A stretch of DNA of 64,000 bases from JBPYFK01 sp051984675 (lineage in GTDB: Bacteria; Actinomycetota; Actinomycetes; Mycobacteriales; Pseudonocardiaceae). Positions within the stretch are counted from its first letter, which is position 1, and the number at the start of each line of letters is the position of its first letter. Both the position numbers and the translations under genes were made by a program. Below, piece by piece: positions 49,407 through 57,873 of this stretch. The stretch covers positions 1 to 64,000 of the forward strand of contig JBPYFK010000164.1 of the NCBI GenBank assembly GCA_051984675.1, in the 5' to 3' direction. The notes under the pieces are model-generated. The model saw only the letters and a program-made list of their open reading frames with translations, ran no database searches and was not told where the DNA came from.

Positions 49407-50174
49407 TCACGCGCCGAGCGCGTGGAAACCACCGTCCACCATGATCATCGAGCCCGTGGTCTTGGGCAGCCAGTCCGACATCAGCGCGCAGACCGACTTC
49501 GCCACCGGGGTCGGGTCCGCGACGTCCCAACCCAGCGGGGCGCGCTCGCTCCAGGTCTCCTCCAGGCCGGAGAACCCTGGAATCGACTTCGCCGCCATCG
49601 TGCGCACCGGACCGGCCGAGACCAGGTTGACCCGCACCCCGCGCGGCCCGAGTTCACGGGCGAGGTAGCGCGAGGTGGACTCCAGCGCGGCCTTGGCCAC
49701 ACCCATCCAGTCATAGGCGGGCCACGCCACCCGGGCGTCGAAGTCCATGCCGACCACCGACGCACCCGGCGCGAGCATCGGCTGCACGGCCACCGCCAGC
49801 GACTTCAGCGAGTACGCCGAGATGTGCACCGCGGTTGAGACGTCCTCCCAGGGGGCCTGCAGGAAGTCCCCGCCCAGGCAGGACTCCGGTGCGAAGGCGA
49901 TGGAGTGCAGCACACCGTCGAGGCCGTCGACGTGCTCGCGCACGCGCTCGGCGAGGGTGTCGAGCTGCTCGCTGTTGGTGACGTCCAGTTCCAGCACCGG
50001 CGCGGGCTTGGGCAGCCGGTCGGCGATGCGCTCGACCAGCCGCATCCGGCCGAAACCGGTGAGCACCACCTCGGCGCCCTGCTCCTGCGCCGCCTTCGCG
50101 GCGTGGAACGCGATCGAGGAGTCCGTGATCACACCAGTGATCAACAGCCGCTTACCTTCAAGCAATCCGCTCAC
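49407..50174 (-). CDS. inhA: NADH-dependent enoyl-ACP reductase (InhA/FabI)
   Basis: 255 aa short-chain reductase that completes each fatty-acid elongation round. LLEGKRLLITGVITDSSIAFHAAKAAQEQGAEVVLTGF is near the mycobacterial InhA N-terminus. The catalytic Tyr is in PAYDWMGVAKAALES with Lys three to seven residues on; HSIAFAPES corresponds to the HSIGF NADH-site loop. The substrate-binding loop is about ten residues shorter than in M. tuberculosis InhA, implying shorter acyl chains (inference). GTG 50174 follows GGAGG at six bases; an upstream in-frame ATG is poorer. It lies 57 bp after fabG. Confidence 0.94.
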   Translation of the reverse strand: MSGLLEGKRLLITGVITDSSIAFHAAKAAQEQGAEVVLTGFGRMRLVERIADRLPKPAPVLELDVTNSEQLDTLAERVREHVDGLDGVLHSIAFAPESCLGGDFLQAPWEDVSTAVHISAYSLKSLAVAVQPMLAPGASVVGMDFDARVAWPAYDWMGVAKAALESTSRYLARELGPRGVRVNLVSAGPVRTMAAKSIPGFSGLEETWSERAPLGWDVADPTPVAKSVCALMSDWLPKTTGSMIMVDGGFHALGA

Positions 50175-50231
50175 GTGTTTCCTCCGTGGCAACTACGAAG
50201 TGGGAATTCGTGCGGTCGGGTCGAATCCGCC

Positions 50232-50936
50232 TCAGTGGCCCATGCCCAGGCCGCCGTCGACCGGGACGACCGCGCCGGTGATGTAGCCGGCCTCGTCCGA
50301 GGCCAGCCACCGCACCGCGCTGGCGACCTCCTCGGTGTCGGCGAAACGCCCGAGCGGGATCTGCCCGAGGATCTCCTTCTTGCGCTCCTCAGGCAGGGCG
50401 TCGGTCATGTCGGTGGTCACGAATCCCGGCGCGACGACGTTCGCGGTGATGTTGCGCGACCCCAGCTCCCGGGCGATCGACCGGGCCAGGCCGACCAGCC
50501 CCGCCTTGCTCGCCGCGTAGTTGGCCTGCCCGGCCCCGCCGGAGAGCCCCACCACGGACGAGACGAAGATCATACGACCCTTACGGTTCCGCAACATGCC
50601 GCTGGCCGCCCGCTTGGCCACCCGGTACGAGCCGGCGAGGTTCGCGTCGAGGACCCGGGAGAACTGGTCCTCCCCCATGCGCAACAGCAGGCCGTCGTCG
50701 GTGATGCCCGCGTTGGACACCAACACCTCGACCCGGCCGTGCTCGGCCTCCACCTCGTCGAAGGCGGCGGCGACCTGGTCGGCGTCGGTGACGTCGCACT
50801 GGACCCCGAGCATGCCCTCCGGGGCGCCCGAACCGCGGTGGGTGATCGCGACGTTGTCGCCGGCTTTCTGGAACGCCTGCGCGATCGCCAGACCGATTCC
50901 GCGGTTGCCGCCGGTCACCAGAACGGACCGTGACAC
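50232..50936 (-). CDS. fabG: 3-oxoacyl-ACP reductase
   Basis: 234 aa short-chain dehydrogenase. The NADPH motif TGGNRGIG, NAG at the usual spacing (SNAGITDDGLLLRM), catalytic Ser in FVSSVVGLSGGAGQ, and YAASKAGLVGLARS with the catalytic Tyr and Lys are all present; the C-terminal GYITGAVVPVDGGLGMGH is typical of FabG/MabA. It reduces 3-oxoacyl-ACP in the same cycle as the following inhA. GTG 50936 has AGGAGG eight bases upstream. It is the first gene of the operon, whose promoter must lie between it and the divergent FAD dehydrogenase gene at 51140. Confidence 0.94.
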   Translation of the reverse strand: MSRSVLVTGGNRGIGLAIAQAFQKAGDNVAITHRGSGAPEGMLGVQCDVTDADQVAAAFDEVEAEHGRVEVLVSNAGITDDGLLLRMGEDQFSRVLDANLAGSYRVAKRAASGMLRNRKGRMIFVSSVVGLSGGAGQANYAASKAGLVGLARSIARELGSRNITANVVAPGFVTTDMTDALPEERKKEILGQIPLGRFADTEEVASAVRWLASDEAGYITGAVVPVDGGLGMGH

Positions 50937-51139
50937 GTGATGTACCTCCTGCTCGCAGCGAACTAACCAGCCGGAGGCTATCCGTTACCGGCCGGTATTC
51001 CCGCATCGGTCCAATCTCGACAGCCCACCGTGTCACGGTTCAACGGCGCCTGTGTAAACGGCAGACTACCCGGCGGAGACCAGCGCTCGTATCGAGCGAA
51101 ACTGGTCGCAGTCAACCGGCCACGAGCGGCGAGGAGCAA

Positions 51140-54040
51140 GTGTTGAGCACCCCATCGGGGGCATCCCCTTCGACGTCTGCCCGGGACCGCGCGCTGGCGA
51201 CCGCCCTGCGCGCCGAGATCAGCGGCGAGGTGCTGTTCGACGCGGGATCGCGGGCGCTGTACGCCACGGATGCGTCGAACTACCGCCAGGCCCCGGTCGG
51301 GGTGATCCGCCCGCGCACCGAGGACGACGTCGTGGCCGCTGTCGCCCACGCCCGCCACTTCGGCGTACCGATCACCAGCCGTGGTGCCGGCACGAGCATC
51401 GCCGGCAACGCCTGCGGCCCAGGCCTCGTGCTGGACTTCGCTCGCTACCTCGACCGGATCGTCGACATCGACCCCGAGAGGCGGTTGGCTCGGGTGCAGC
51501 CGGGGGTGGTGCTGGACTCGCTGCGGGCCGCCGCGGCCGGGCACGGGCTGACCTTCGGGCCGGACCCGTCCACGCACAGCCGCTGCACGCTCGGCGGGAT
51601 GATCGGCAACAACTCGTGCGGTACGCATTCGGTCGCCTGGGGCAAAACCGTCGACAACGTGCACTCGCTGCGCGTGCTGCTCTCCGACGGCACCCGGGTC
51701 GAGGTCGGTGCCACCGAATCGGCCGCGTTGGAGAAGCTGTGCGCGCGGGAGGACCGCACCGGCACGCTCTACCGGGAGCTGCGGGCACTCGGCGGCGACG
51801 TCGCTGACGACGTACGCCGGGATTTTCCCGACCTGACTCGCCGGGTGTCCGGCTACAACCTCGACCAGCTGCTGCCGGAAAGCGGCTTCCACGTGGCTCG
51901 CGCGTTGGTCGGCAGCGAGGGCAGCTGCGCGACCGTGCTGGAAGCGACCGTGCACCTGGTCGACTCGCCGCCTGCGCGCGCGATGGCCGTTCTCGGCTTC
52001 GACGACACCTACGCCGCCGCCGACGAGGTGCCCCGGCTGCGCGGCCTGGGCGCACTGGCCATCGAAGGCATCAGCACCGACCTCGTCGACGTCGTCCGCG
52101 ACCGCAATCCCCGCTCACCGGCCCTGCGGCTGCTACCGGGCGGGCGGAGCTGGCTGCTGGTGGAAACCGGCGGCAGCGATCCCGGCGAAGCCCGCGACGG
52201 CGCCGAGCGGATCGGGCGCGCCCTGCAGGGGCGCGCCGAGGTCGTGGTGCACACCGAGCGGGCGAACATGGCCGCGCTGTGGAAGATCCGCGAGGAAGGC
52301 TCGGGGTACTCCACCCGGATGGCCGACGGCTCGGAGCGCTGGTCGGGATGGGAGGACGCCGCGGTCCCGCCTGAGCGGCTGGGGTCCTACCTGCGCGAGT
52401 TCGACGAACTGCTGCGCCGCTTCGGCCGCCGGGGCGTGACCTACGGGCACTACGGCGACGGGTGCATCCACGTCCGCATCGACTTCGACCTGCTGACCAA
52501 GCCGGGCGCGTCCGACTACCGGACGTTCCTGGAAGCCGCGGCGGACCTCGTGGTCGCCCACGGCGGGTCGGTCTCCGGCGAGCACGGTGACGGCCAAGCC
52601 CGTTCGGAGTTGCTGGCCCGGATGTACCCGCCACGGCTGATCAAGGCGTTCGACCGATTCAAAGACGCCTTCGACCCCGAGGGGCTGTTCAACCCCGGGC
52701 AGATCGCCCGCCCCCGGCCGCTGGACGAGAACCTGCGCCTGCTCGTGGCGCCCCCGCAACTGCCGACCCGCACCGAGCTGGCGCTGCACGCCGACGGCGG
52801 CGACCTCGCCCCGGCCAGCCGACGCTGCGTCGGCGTCGGCAAATGCCTCAACTCCTCGGGCGGCGTGATGTGCCCCAGTTACCGGGCCACCCGCGAGGAG
52901 CAGCATTCCACCCGGGGCAGGGCACACCTGCTGTTCGAGATGTTGGCCGGCGACGTGATCAGCGGCGGCTGGCGAGCGCCGGAGGTGCGCGACGCGCTGG
53001 ATCTGTGCCTGTCCTGCAAGGGCTGCAAGACCGACTGCCCGGTGGGCGTGGACATGGCCGCATACAAGGCCGAGTTCCTGCACCACCACTACCGCCGCCG
53101 ACTGCGCCCGGCCTCGCACTACTCGATGGGGTTCCTGCCGCTGTGGCTGGCCCTCGGCCAGTACGCGCCGGGTCTGGTCAACCGGGCGATGGGTGGCCCG
53201 GCCGCCGACCTGCTCAAACGCGTCGGCGGCATCGCGGCCGAACGTGACCTGCCCCAACTGGCGCCGCAAACGCTACGGGCGTGGTGGGCGCGGCGCGGCG
53301 TCCCGGATGCCCAGGGCGAGCGACCGGTCGTGCTGTTCCCGGACACGTTCACCAACCATTTCGACCCGCACGTCGGACGGGACGCCGTCGCGGCGCTGGA
53401 GCGCCTCGGCTTCACCGTCCACCTGCCCCGCACGCAGGTGTGCTGCGGTCTGACGTGGGCCTCGACCGGCCAGCTCGGCATCGCGCGCACGACGATCCGG
53501 CGTACCGCGCGAGCGTTGCGCCCCGCCGTCCAAGCGGGAGCACCGGTGGTCGGGCTCGAACCGAGCTGCACGGCGTTCCTGCGCAACGATGCGCTCGAAC
53601 TCGCCCCGCATGACCCGAACGTCCAGGCACTGGCCCGAGCGACCCGGACGTTCGCCGAACACGTCGAGCCCACCCGCGAGCAGTGGCGAGTGGACTCCGG
53701 CCAGGACACCGCGCTGGTGCAGGTGCACTGCCACCAGTACGCGGAACTGGGCTTCGACGCAGATCAGTCCACATTGGATGCTGCTGGCGTGCGGGCGGAC
53801 GTGCTCGACTCCGGCTGTTGCGGACTCGCCGGCAACTTCGGCTTCGAACGCGGCCACTACGACGTGTCCCTGGCCTGCGCAGAGCAGGCGCTGCTGCCCG
53901 CGGTCCGCGCGGCCGAACCCGGCACCCCCGTCGTGGCCGATGGGTTCAGCTGCCGCACCCAACTACGCCACACCGCCGGGGTCGAGCCCGACCACCTCGC
54001 CACCCTCGTCGCCCGCGCCCTCGGCGTCGCCAGCACGTGA
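51140..54040 (+). CDS. FAD- and Fe-S-containing dehydrogenase (D-lactate/D-2-hydroxyacid type)
   Basis: 966 aa fusion. The N-terminal FAD-binding domain has VPITSRGAGTSIAGNACGPGLVLDFARYL and TLGGMIGNNSCGTHSVAWGKT. The FAD-oxidase C-terminal domain includes GVTYGHYGDGCIHVRIDF and SGEHGDGQARSELL. Two ferredoxin clusters follow (CVGVGKCLNSSGGVMCPSY; CLSCKGCKTDCPVGVDM), then two CCG domains (VCCGLTWASTGQ; SGCCGLAGNFGFE). Such proteins oxidise D-lactate, glycolate or D-2-hydroxyglutarate and pass electrons to quinones. GTG 51140 follows GAGGAG; longer upstream frames overlap the fabG promoter. It is divergent from fabG. Confidence 0.9.
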   Translation: MLSTPSGASPSTSARDRALATALRAEISGEVLFDAGSRALYATDASNYRQAPVGVIRPRTEDDVVAAVAHARHFGVPITSRGAGTSIAGNACGPGLVLDFARYLDRIVDIDPERRLARVQPGVVLDSLRAAAAGHGLTFGPDPSTHSRCTLGGMIGNNSCGTHSVAWGKTVDNVHSLRVLLSDGTRVEVGATESAALEKLCAREDRTGTLYRELRALGGDVADDVRRDFPDLTRRVSGYNLDQLLPESGFHVARALVGSEGSCATVLEATVHLVDSPPARAMAVLGFDDTYAAADEVPRLRGLGALAIEGISTDLVDVVRDRNPRSPALRLLPGGRSWLLVETGGSDPGEARDGAERIGRALQGRAEVVVHTERANMAALWKIREEGSGYSTRMADGSERWSGWEDAAVPPERLGSYLREFDELLRRFGRRGVTYGHYGDGCIHVRIDFDLLTKPGASDYRTFLEAAADLVVAHGGSVSGEHGDGQARSELLARMYPPRLIKAFDRFKDAFDPEGLFNPGQIARPRPLDENLRLLVAPPQLPTRTELALHADGGDLAPASRRCVGVGKCLNSSGGVMCPSYRATREEQHSTRGRAHLLFEMLAGDVISGGWRAPEVRDALDLCLSCKGCKTDCPVGVDMAAYKAEFLHHHYRRRLRPASHYSMGFLPLWLALGQYAPGLVNRAMGGPAADLLKRVGGIAAERDLPQLAPQTLRAWWARRGVPDAQGERPVVLFPDTFTNHFDPHVGRDAVAALERLGFTVHLPRTQVCCGLTWASTGQLGIARTTIRRTARALRPAVQAGAPVVGLEPSCTAFLRNDALELAPHDPNVQALARATRTFAEHVEPTREQWRVDSGQDTALVQVHCHQYAELGFDADQSTLDAAGVRADVLDSGCCGLAGNFGFERGHYDVSLACAEQALLPAVRAAEPGTPVVADGFSCRTQLRHTAGVEPDHLATLVARALGVAST

Positions 54041-54226
54041 CGTCCTCCCCGACCACAGGGCGCGCAGAAGCAGGCCGACCAGGACGGCGAGCCATCCGGC
54101 CAGCACCAGGGTCTGGGCGAGCGCGTCGGCACGCGGAAAGTGCTCCAGGTGTGTCACCTGGAAGGCGAAATGCAAGCCGACGTCGCCACGCCCCGCGCCG
54201 CACCGCAGCCGCATGCGCGCCGTCAT
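53963..54226 (-). CDS. Small single-span membrane protein
   Basis: 87 aa. No family recognised. One membrane helix (ALAQTLVLAGWLAVLVGLLL) follows about 35 residues, with a disordered glycine-rich tail. ATG 54226 overlaps the stop of the preceding NAD(P)-binding gene (ATGA) and has GGAGG just upstream, which argues for real translation. Its last 78 bases overlap the convergent 3' end of the FAD dehydrogenase gene, which is unusual. It may anchor or partner the NAD(P)-binding protein. Confidence 0.55.
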   Translation of the reverse strand: MTARMRLRCGAGRGDVGLHFAFQVTHLEHFPRADALAQTLVLAGWLAVLVGLLLRALWSGRTSRAGDAEGAGDEGGEVVGLDPGGVA

Positions 54227-55008
54227 CGGACCTCCGGGCGGTAGGACAGGGCAGCCGGATCGTGGTGTGCGGCAAGGTAGTCGGTGAAGGTCCTCCCCGG
54301 CGCGGCGTTCGCCGGTGCCAGATGGTGGCCGTCGCGGTAGCCACCGAAGACCTTGCCCGGCAACCGGAACGGCACGACCGGCCGGCGCCGGCCCGTGACC
54401 TGGAGATACTCGCGGGCCAGATCAGGCAGCGCACGGACTTCCGGCCCGCCGATCTCCGGCGCCCGTCCCACCGGAGAGGCTGCCGCCAGCCGCGCGAGCC
54501 GGTCGGCGACCACGCCGACGTCAACCGGCTGGAACCGCAGATCGGGCACCAGCATCACCGGCGAACGCGCCAACGTCGCCACGACCAGCCGGATCAGATC
54601 GTGAAACTGGGTAGCCCGCAGGATCGTGTACGGCAGCCCGGACTGCTCGATCAGCCGTTCCGAGGCAAGCTTGCTGCGGTAATACACCATCGGAATCCGG
54701 TCCACGCCGACAATCGAGATGTACACCAGATGCGGGCGGCCGGCGCGCCGCGCCGCGTCGATCAGGTTCTGGTCTACCGGCACCCGCATGCTGGTCGCAC
54801 AGTGGACGATCGCGTCCACACCGTCGACCGCGCGGCCCAGCCCGGCGCCGCTGCGGTAGTCGACCGTCGCCCACCCGTACGGCAGCGACACCCGGTCGGG
54901 CCGCGGTCGGCGGCTGGCGATACGGACGTCGTGCCCCGCGTCGAGCAGGCGGGACACCACCGCGCTGCCCAGACATCCGCTGCCACCGGTGACCAAGATC
55001 GCACTCAT
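54223..55008 (-). CDS. NAD(P)-binding protein (NmrA/atypical SDR)
   Basis: 261 aa. ILVTGGSGCLGSAVVSRLLDAGHDVRIASRRP is a TGxxGxxG-type Rossmann start. DAIVHCATSMRVPVDQNLIDAARRAG, VYISIVGVDRIPMVYYRSKLASERLI and LPYTILRATQFHDLI fit the NmrA/atypical SDR5 group, which binds NAD(P)H and often acts as a redox sensor or a quinone oxidoreductase. ATG 55008 follows AAGGGAG. Its stop overlaps the small membrane protein start. The Ser-Tyr-Lys triad is only partly evident, so enzymatic activity is uncertain. Confidence 0.83.
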   Translation of the reverse strand: MSAILVTGGSGCLGSAVVSRLLDAGHDVRIASRRPRPDRVSLPYGWATVDYRSGAGLGRAVDGVDAIVHCATSMRVPVDQNLIDAARRAGRPHLVYISIVGVDRIPMVYYRSKLASERLIEQSGLPYTILRATQFHDLIRLVVATLARSPVMLVPDLRFQPVDVGVVADRLARLAAASPVGRAPEIGGPEVRALPDLAREYLQVTGRRRPVVPFRLPGKVFGGYRDGHHLAPANAAPGRTFTDYLAAHHDPAALSYRPEVR

Positions 55009-55066
55009 CGGGCTCCCTTCCCGTCGTCCCCGCGACCAGGACGAGACAGCCCCGCGAGACGTGACG

Positions 55067-55567
55067 TCAGGAGGTCAGGTTCTCGATCGGGAACAGCATC
55101 GGCGGCAGCGCGCCCTCGTGGGTGAGCAACCAGCGCTTGCGCTCCAAGCCGCCACCGAACCCACCGAGTTGACCGCCGCTGGCGACCACCCGGTGACACG
55201 GCACCACGACCGGGATGGGGTTGCTCGCCATCGCGATCCCGACCGCCCGGGACGCCTCCGGGTGCCCGGCCGCCGCCGCCAACTGGCCGTACGTGATCGT
55301 CTGTCCGAACCCGACGTCCTCGAACAGCACCCGCAGCACCCGCTGCTGGAACCCGGACGTCGACGTCCAGTCCAGCGGCAGGTCGAAAGCCTGCCGCTGG
55401 CCGGTGAAATAGGCGTCGAGCTGGAGACGCACCTCGGCCAGCACCGCCGGTGGACCGTCGTCCGCACGCCCCGGCGCTGTCCGGTCGTCCCCGCCGAAGG
55501 ACACCCCTACCAGGCCCTCCTCGGTCGCGACCACGACCAGCGGACCGATCGGCGTCTCCACGCGCAT
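55067..55567 (-). CDS. ogt: Methylated-DNA-[protein]-cysteine S-methyltransferase
   Basis: 166 aa suicide repair protein that removes O6-methyl groups from guanine. The active-site motif PCHRVVASGGQLGGFGGGLERKRWLLTHEG is present with the acceptor cysteine, along with the DNA-binding helix FGQTITYGQLAAAAGHPEASRAVG containing the arginine finger. The N-terminal domain is short, as in Ogt rather than Ada. ATG 55567 starts it. It is on the same strand as, and 58 bp before, the NmrA-like gene. Confidence 0.94.
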   Translation of the reverse strand: MRVETPIGPLVVVATEEGLVGVSFGGDDRTAPGRADDGPPAVLAEVRLQLDAYFTGQRQAFDLPLDWTSTSGFQQRVLRVLFEDVGFGQTITYGQLAAAAGHPEASRAVGIAMASNPIPVVVPCHRVVASGGQLGGFGGGLERKRWLLTHEGALPPMLFPIENLTS

Positions 55568-55608
55568 AGGGCCATCCTGACCGACACCCCTGACACCGGT
55601 GACACCAC

Positions 55609-56430
55609 CTAGTCAGGGACGTTCTGAATCCGACCCCACGTGCTCTTCGTGCCCCAGATGTTCTGCCGCAGGCCCTCCAGCTGGACCACCTGGCTATGGT
55701 CCACGAACAGGTTCACCTCGTTGCCGTAGTTCTTGATGTACCACTCGAACACGGCCGGATCGGCGGCCTCGAACATCACCCTCTCCAGGCCCAGGCCGTT
55801 GATGATGCTGGCCACCACGCCCGTGCGCCAACTGCTCACGTTCTCGGTGATCCCCTCGCTTTCGATCATGATCAGCTCAGCACCGGCATCCAACGCGCGC
55901 TGCGCGCGGGCGAGGAGATCCCCCACGTCCTTCGTCCCCTCGGCGGCCAACTCCTCGGTGGCGGTGTCCCCACCGGCACCGAACTGGATTCCCAGTTCCG
56001 GCTTCGGTTTCAGCCCGGCCTTGCGCACCCGCTCCACCAGCCGCAGCAACCCTTCGGTGGGCAGGCTGATGAACCCGGCACTGATCTCGATCACGTCGAA
56101 TCCGAGATCCCGGGCTTCCGCCAAGTACCGGTCGACCGCGTCCATGCCGTAACGCAGCACCGTCTCGATCCAGCCCCCGCTGGAGACGTAGACGTCGTGC
56201 TGGTGCGCGATCTCGTTGAACGCCCGCACCTGCTCCGGCGGGAACAGCGCGAACGAACCACCCGCGTACTTCACGCCGTCCACCCACTGCCCGACCGTGT
56301 CCAGCACGTCCGACAAGTGCCGAGTCCCGTACGTGCTGTAGTACGGCCCGCGCATCTCCGTCAGGCCCGCGCTGCGCGGCTTGGCCGACCGTGCGGCGCG
56401 CGGAACGAACGCGAAAGCGGTCTCGGTCAT
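55609..56430 (-). CDS. Phosphosulfolactate synthase family protein (ComA-like)
   Basis: 273 aa TIM-barrel of the ComA family, which in coenzyme M synthesis adds sulfite to phosphoenolpyruvate. GQWVDGVKYAGGSFALFPPEQV, HDVYVSSGGWIETVLRYG, RDLGFDVIEISAGFISLP, GLKPKPELGIQFGAGGD, AELIMIESEGITENV and FEAADPAVFEWYIKNYGNEVNLFVDHSQVVQLE are all family-like with acidic active-site residues kept. An N-terminal extension of about 25 residues is present. ATG 56430 overlaps the stop of the MmgE/PrpD gene (ATGA) and has AGGAGG. Actinomycetes are not known to make coenzyme M, so the product is probably another sulfonate or analogue (inference). Confidence 0.85.
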   Translation of the reverse strand: MTETAFAFVPRAARSAKPRSAGLTEMRGPYYSTYGTRHLSDVLDTVGQWVDGVKYAGGSFALFPPEQVRAFNEIAHQHDVYVSSGGWIETVLRYGMDAVDRYLAEARDLGFDVIEISAGFISLPTEGLLRLVERVRKAGLKPKPELGIQFGAGGDTATEELAAEGTKDVGDLLARAQRALDAGAELIMIESEGITENVSSWRTGVVASIINGLGLERVMFEAADPAVFEWYIKNYGNEVNLFVDHSQVVQLEGLRQNIWGTKSTWGRIQNVPD

Positions 56431-57818
56431 CGACTCCTCCTCTCGTAGCGACGTACGTCACCGACCTCGGCGAGTACGCTCGTCAGGTCGGTGGTCGGCC
56501 GGTCCTCGCAGCTCGCGATCACGTCAGCGATCCGGTTGCGCTGCTCCGCCGTGGTGAATCCCCGGGTCACCCGATCGAACTTCTGCCGGGCCGCCGTCCA
56601 GTCGAGCGGGTCGCTGTGGAAACCCCGGTACTCGTTGCGCCTAGCCCGCAACAGTCGACCATCGGTGAGCCGTACCTCCAGTTCCGCCGGCAGATGCTGC
56701 GGAAACAGCGTGGACAACCGCTCCTCCGGCTGAACCTCGACCTTGCGCAGCAAGCGCTGCACATCGGCGGCGGCAATCCGCTGCGGCTCGTACTGCTCGG
56801 GCTGCACCTCCCCGTCGAGCAACGCGACCGCCACCATGTACGGAAGGCTGTGGTCGGCTTCCTCCTTCGTCCACACTGTCCGCTTGTCGCCCTCCTCCCC
56901 ACCGCCGATGATCTGGTGCGCTACGTGGAAGGTCCGCAGCCGCACCGAGTCCACCGCATTCGCGTCAAAACCCGGCTCGCCGCGCAGGTCCAGTGCGGCG
57001 TCCAACGCCGACTGCGAGTGGATCTCCGCGTTGTGCTTCTTGATGACCGTGCGTCGGACGCTTTCCAGATCCTCACCGCTCCAGTCGACGTGAAAGTCAC
57101 CGGCGATGGTCTCCCGGAAGCCCTTGTTGCCTTCGAAAACCTCGCGAGGCCCGGTGATCCCGACCTCGGCCAGCAGCGCGGCATGCGTACCTTCCTTGGC
57201 CACGTTCGGGTACGCGAGGCCCTTCCAGTGCGACAGCGAGCCCGTTCGAGTCACCCGCAGCGCATTGTTCGCCGTACCGCTGATAGCGATCGCGTTGGCG
57301 ATGCCTTCCTCGTCGAGGCCGAGTACTTTCGCCGCCCCCGCAGCCACGGCGTAAGCACCCTGCGTCGTGTGGTCGAAGCCCTTGTCCCGCACTGGCGCGA
57401 CATCCGCGAGCCGGGTGTGCACCTGGTAAGCGACCGCGACAGCAGTGAGGAACTCCGCGCCGCTGGCCTGGCGGTAGTCAGCGGCGGCCAGCACCGGCGC
57501 GATGTTGTCGGAGGGATGGTTGGTCTCGCCGGCCGCCAGATAACTGTCCATGAAGTCCAGGTACCGAGCCAGCGCCGCGTTGTAGAAAGCCGCCCGGTCC
57601 GGCGCCGTCCGACCACCCCCGACCAAAGTGGACAGACCAGTGCCGCCCAAGGTGTCCGTCAGCCGGCGGATCGCCCGAACCGGCTCGGCCGGCAACGCCG
57701 CGATCGCCACGCCCACGGTGTCCAGAACGCGGATCTTGAGCTGCTCCAACGCCGGCAGGCTGAGATCCTCTAACCGTGCCTGCCGCACGAACGCGGCCAG
57801 ACGATCCACCTCCGCCAT
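56427..57818 (-). CDS. MmgE/PrpD family protein (2-methylcitrate dehydratase-like)
   Basis: 463 aa. Family members dehydrate 2-methylcitrate or decarboxylate cis-aconitate. Blocks: LKIRVLDTVGVAIAAL at the N-terminus, LVGGGRTAPDRAAFYNAALARYLDFMDSYLAAGETNHPSDNIAPVLAAAD, VAYQVHTRLADVAPVRDKGFDHTTQGAYAVAAGAAKVLGLD, AISGTANNALRVTRTGSLSHWKGLAYPNVAKEG and the later DHSLPYMVAVALLDGEVQ. ATG 57818 has GAGGAG immediately before it; GTG 57809 is an equally plausible start. It is translationally coupled to the ComA-like gene, an unexpected partner. No methylcitrate synthase or lyase is nearby, so classical propionate breakdown is not supported. Confidence 0.86.
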   Translation of the reverse strand: MAEVDRLAAFVRQARLEDLSLPALEQLKIRVLDTVGVAIAALPAEPVRAIRRLTDTLGGTGLSTLVGGGRTAPDRAAFYNAALARYLDFMDSYLAAGETNHPSDNIAPVLAAADYRQASGAEFLTAVAVAYQVHTRLADVAPVRDKGFDHTTQGAYAVAAGAAKVLGLDEEGIANAIAISGTANNALRVTRTGSLSHWKGLAYPNVAKEGTHAALLAEVGITGPREVFEGNKGFRETIAGDFHVDWSGEDLESVRRTVIKKHNAEIHSQSALDAALDLRGEPGFDANAVDSVRLRTFHVAHQIIGGGEEGDKRTVWTKEEADHSLPYMVAVALLDGEVQPEQYEPQRIAAADVQRLLRKVEVQPEERLSTLFPQHLPAELEVRLTDGRLLRARRNEYRGFHSDPLDWTAARQKFDRVTRGFTTAEQRNRIADVIASCEDRPTTDLTSVLAEVGDVRRYERRSR

Positions 57819-57873
57819 CTCCTCGGCCTACCCCACCACCGCCGAGTTGAATCATCAGCAGGCCCGCGGTCGA

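Noticed and set aside
56427..57818. Propionate (methylcitrate) pathway
   Set aside because: MmgE/PrpD is present, but no methylcitrate synthase or methylisocitrate lyase gene is nearby and the partner gene is ComA-like.
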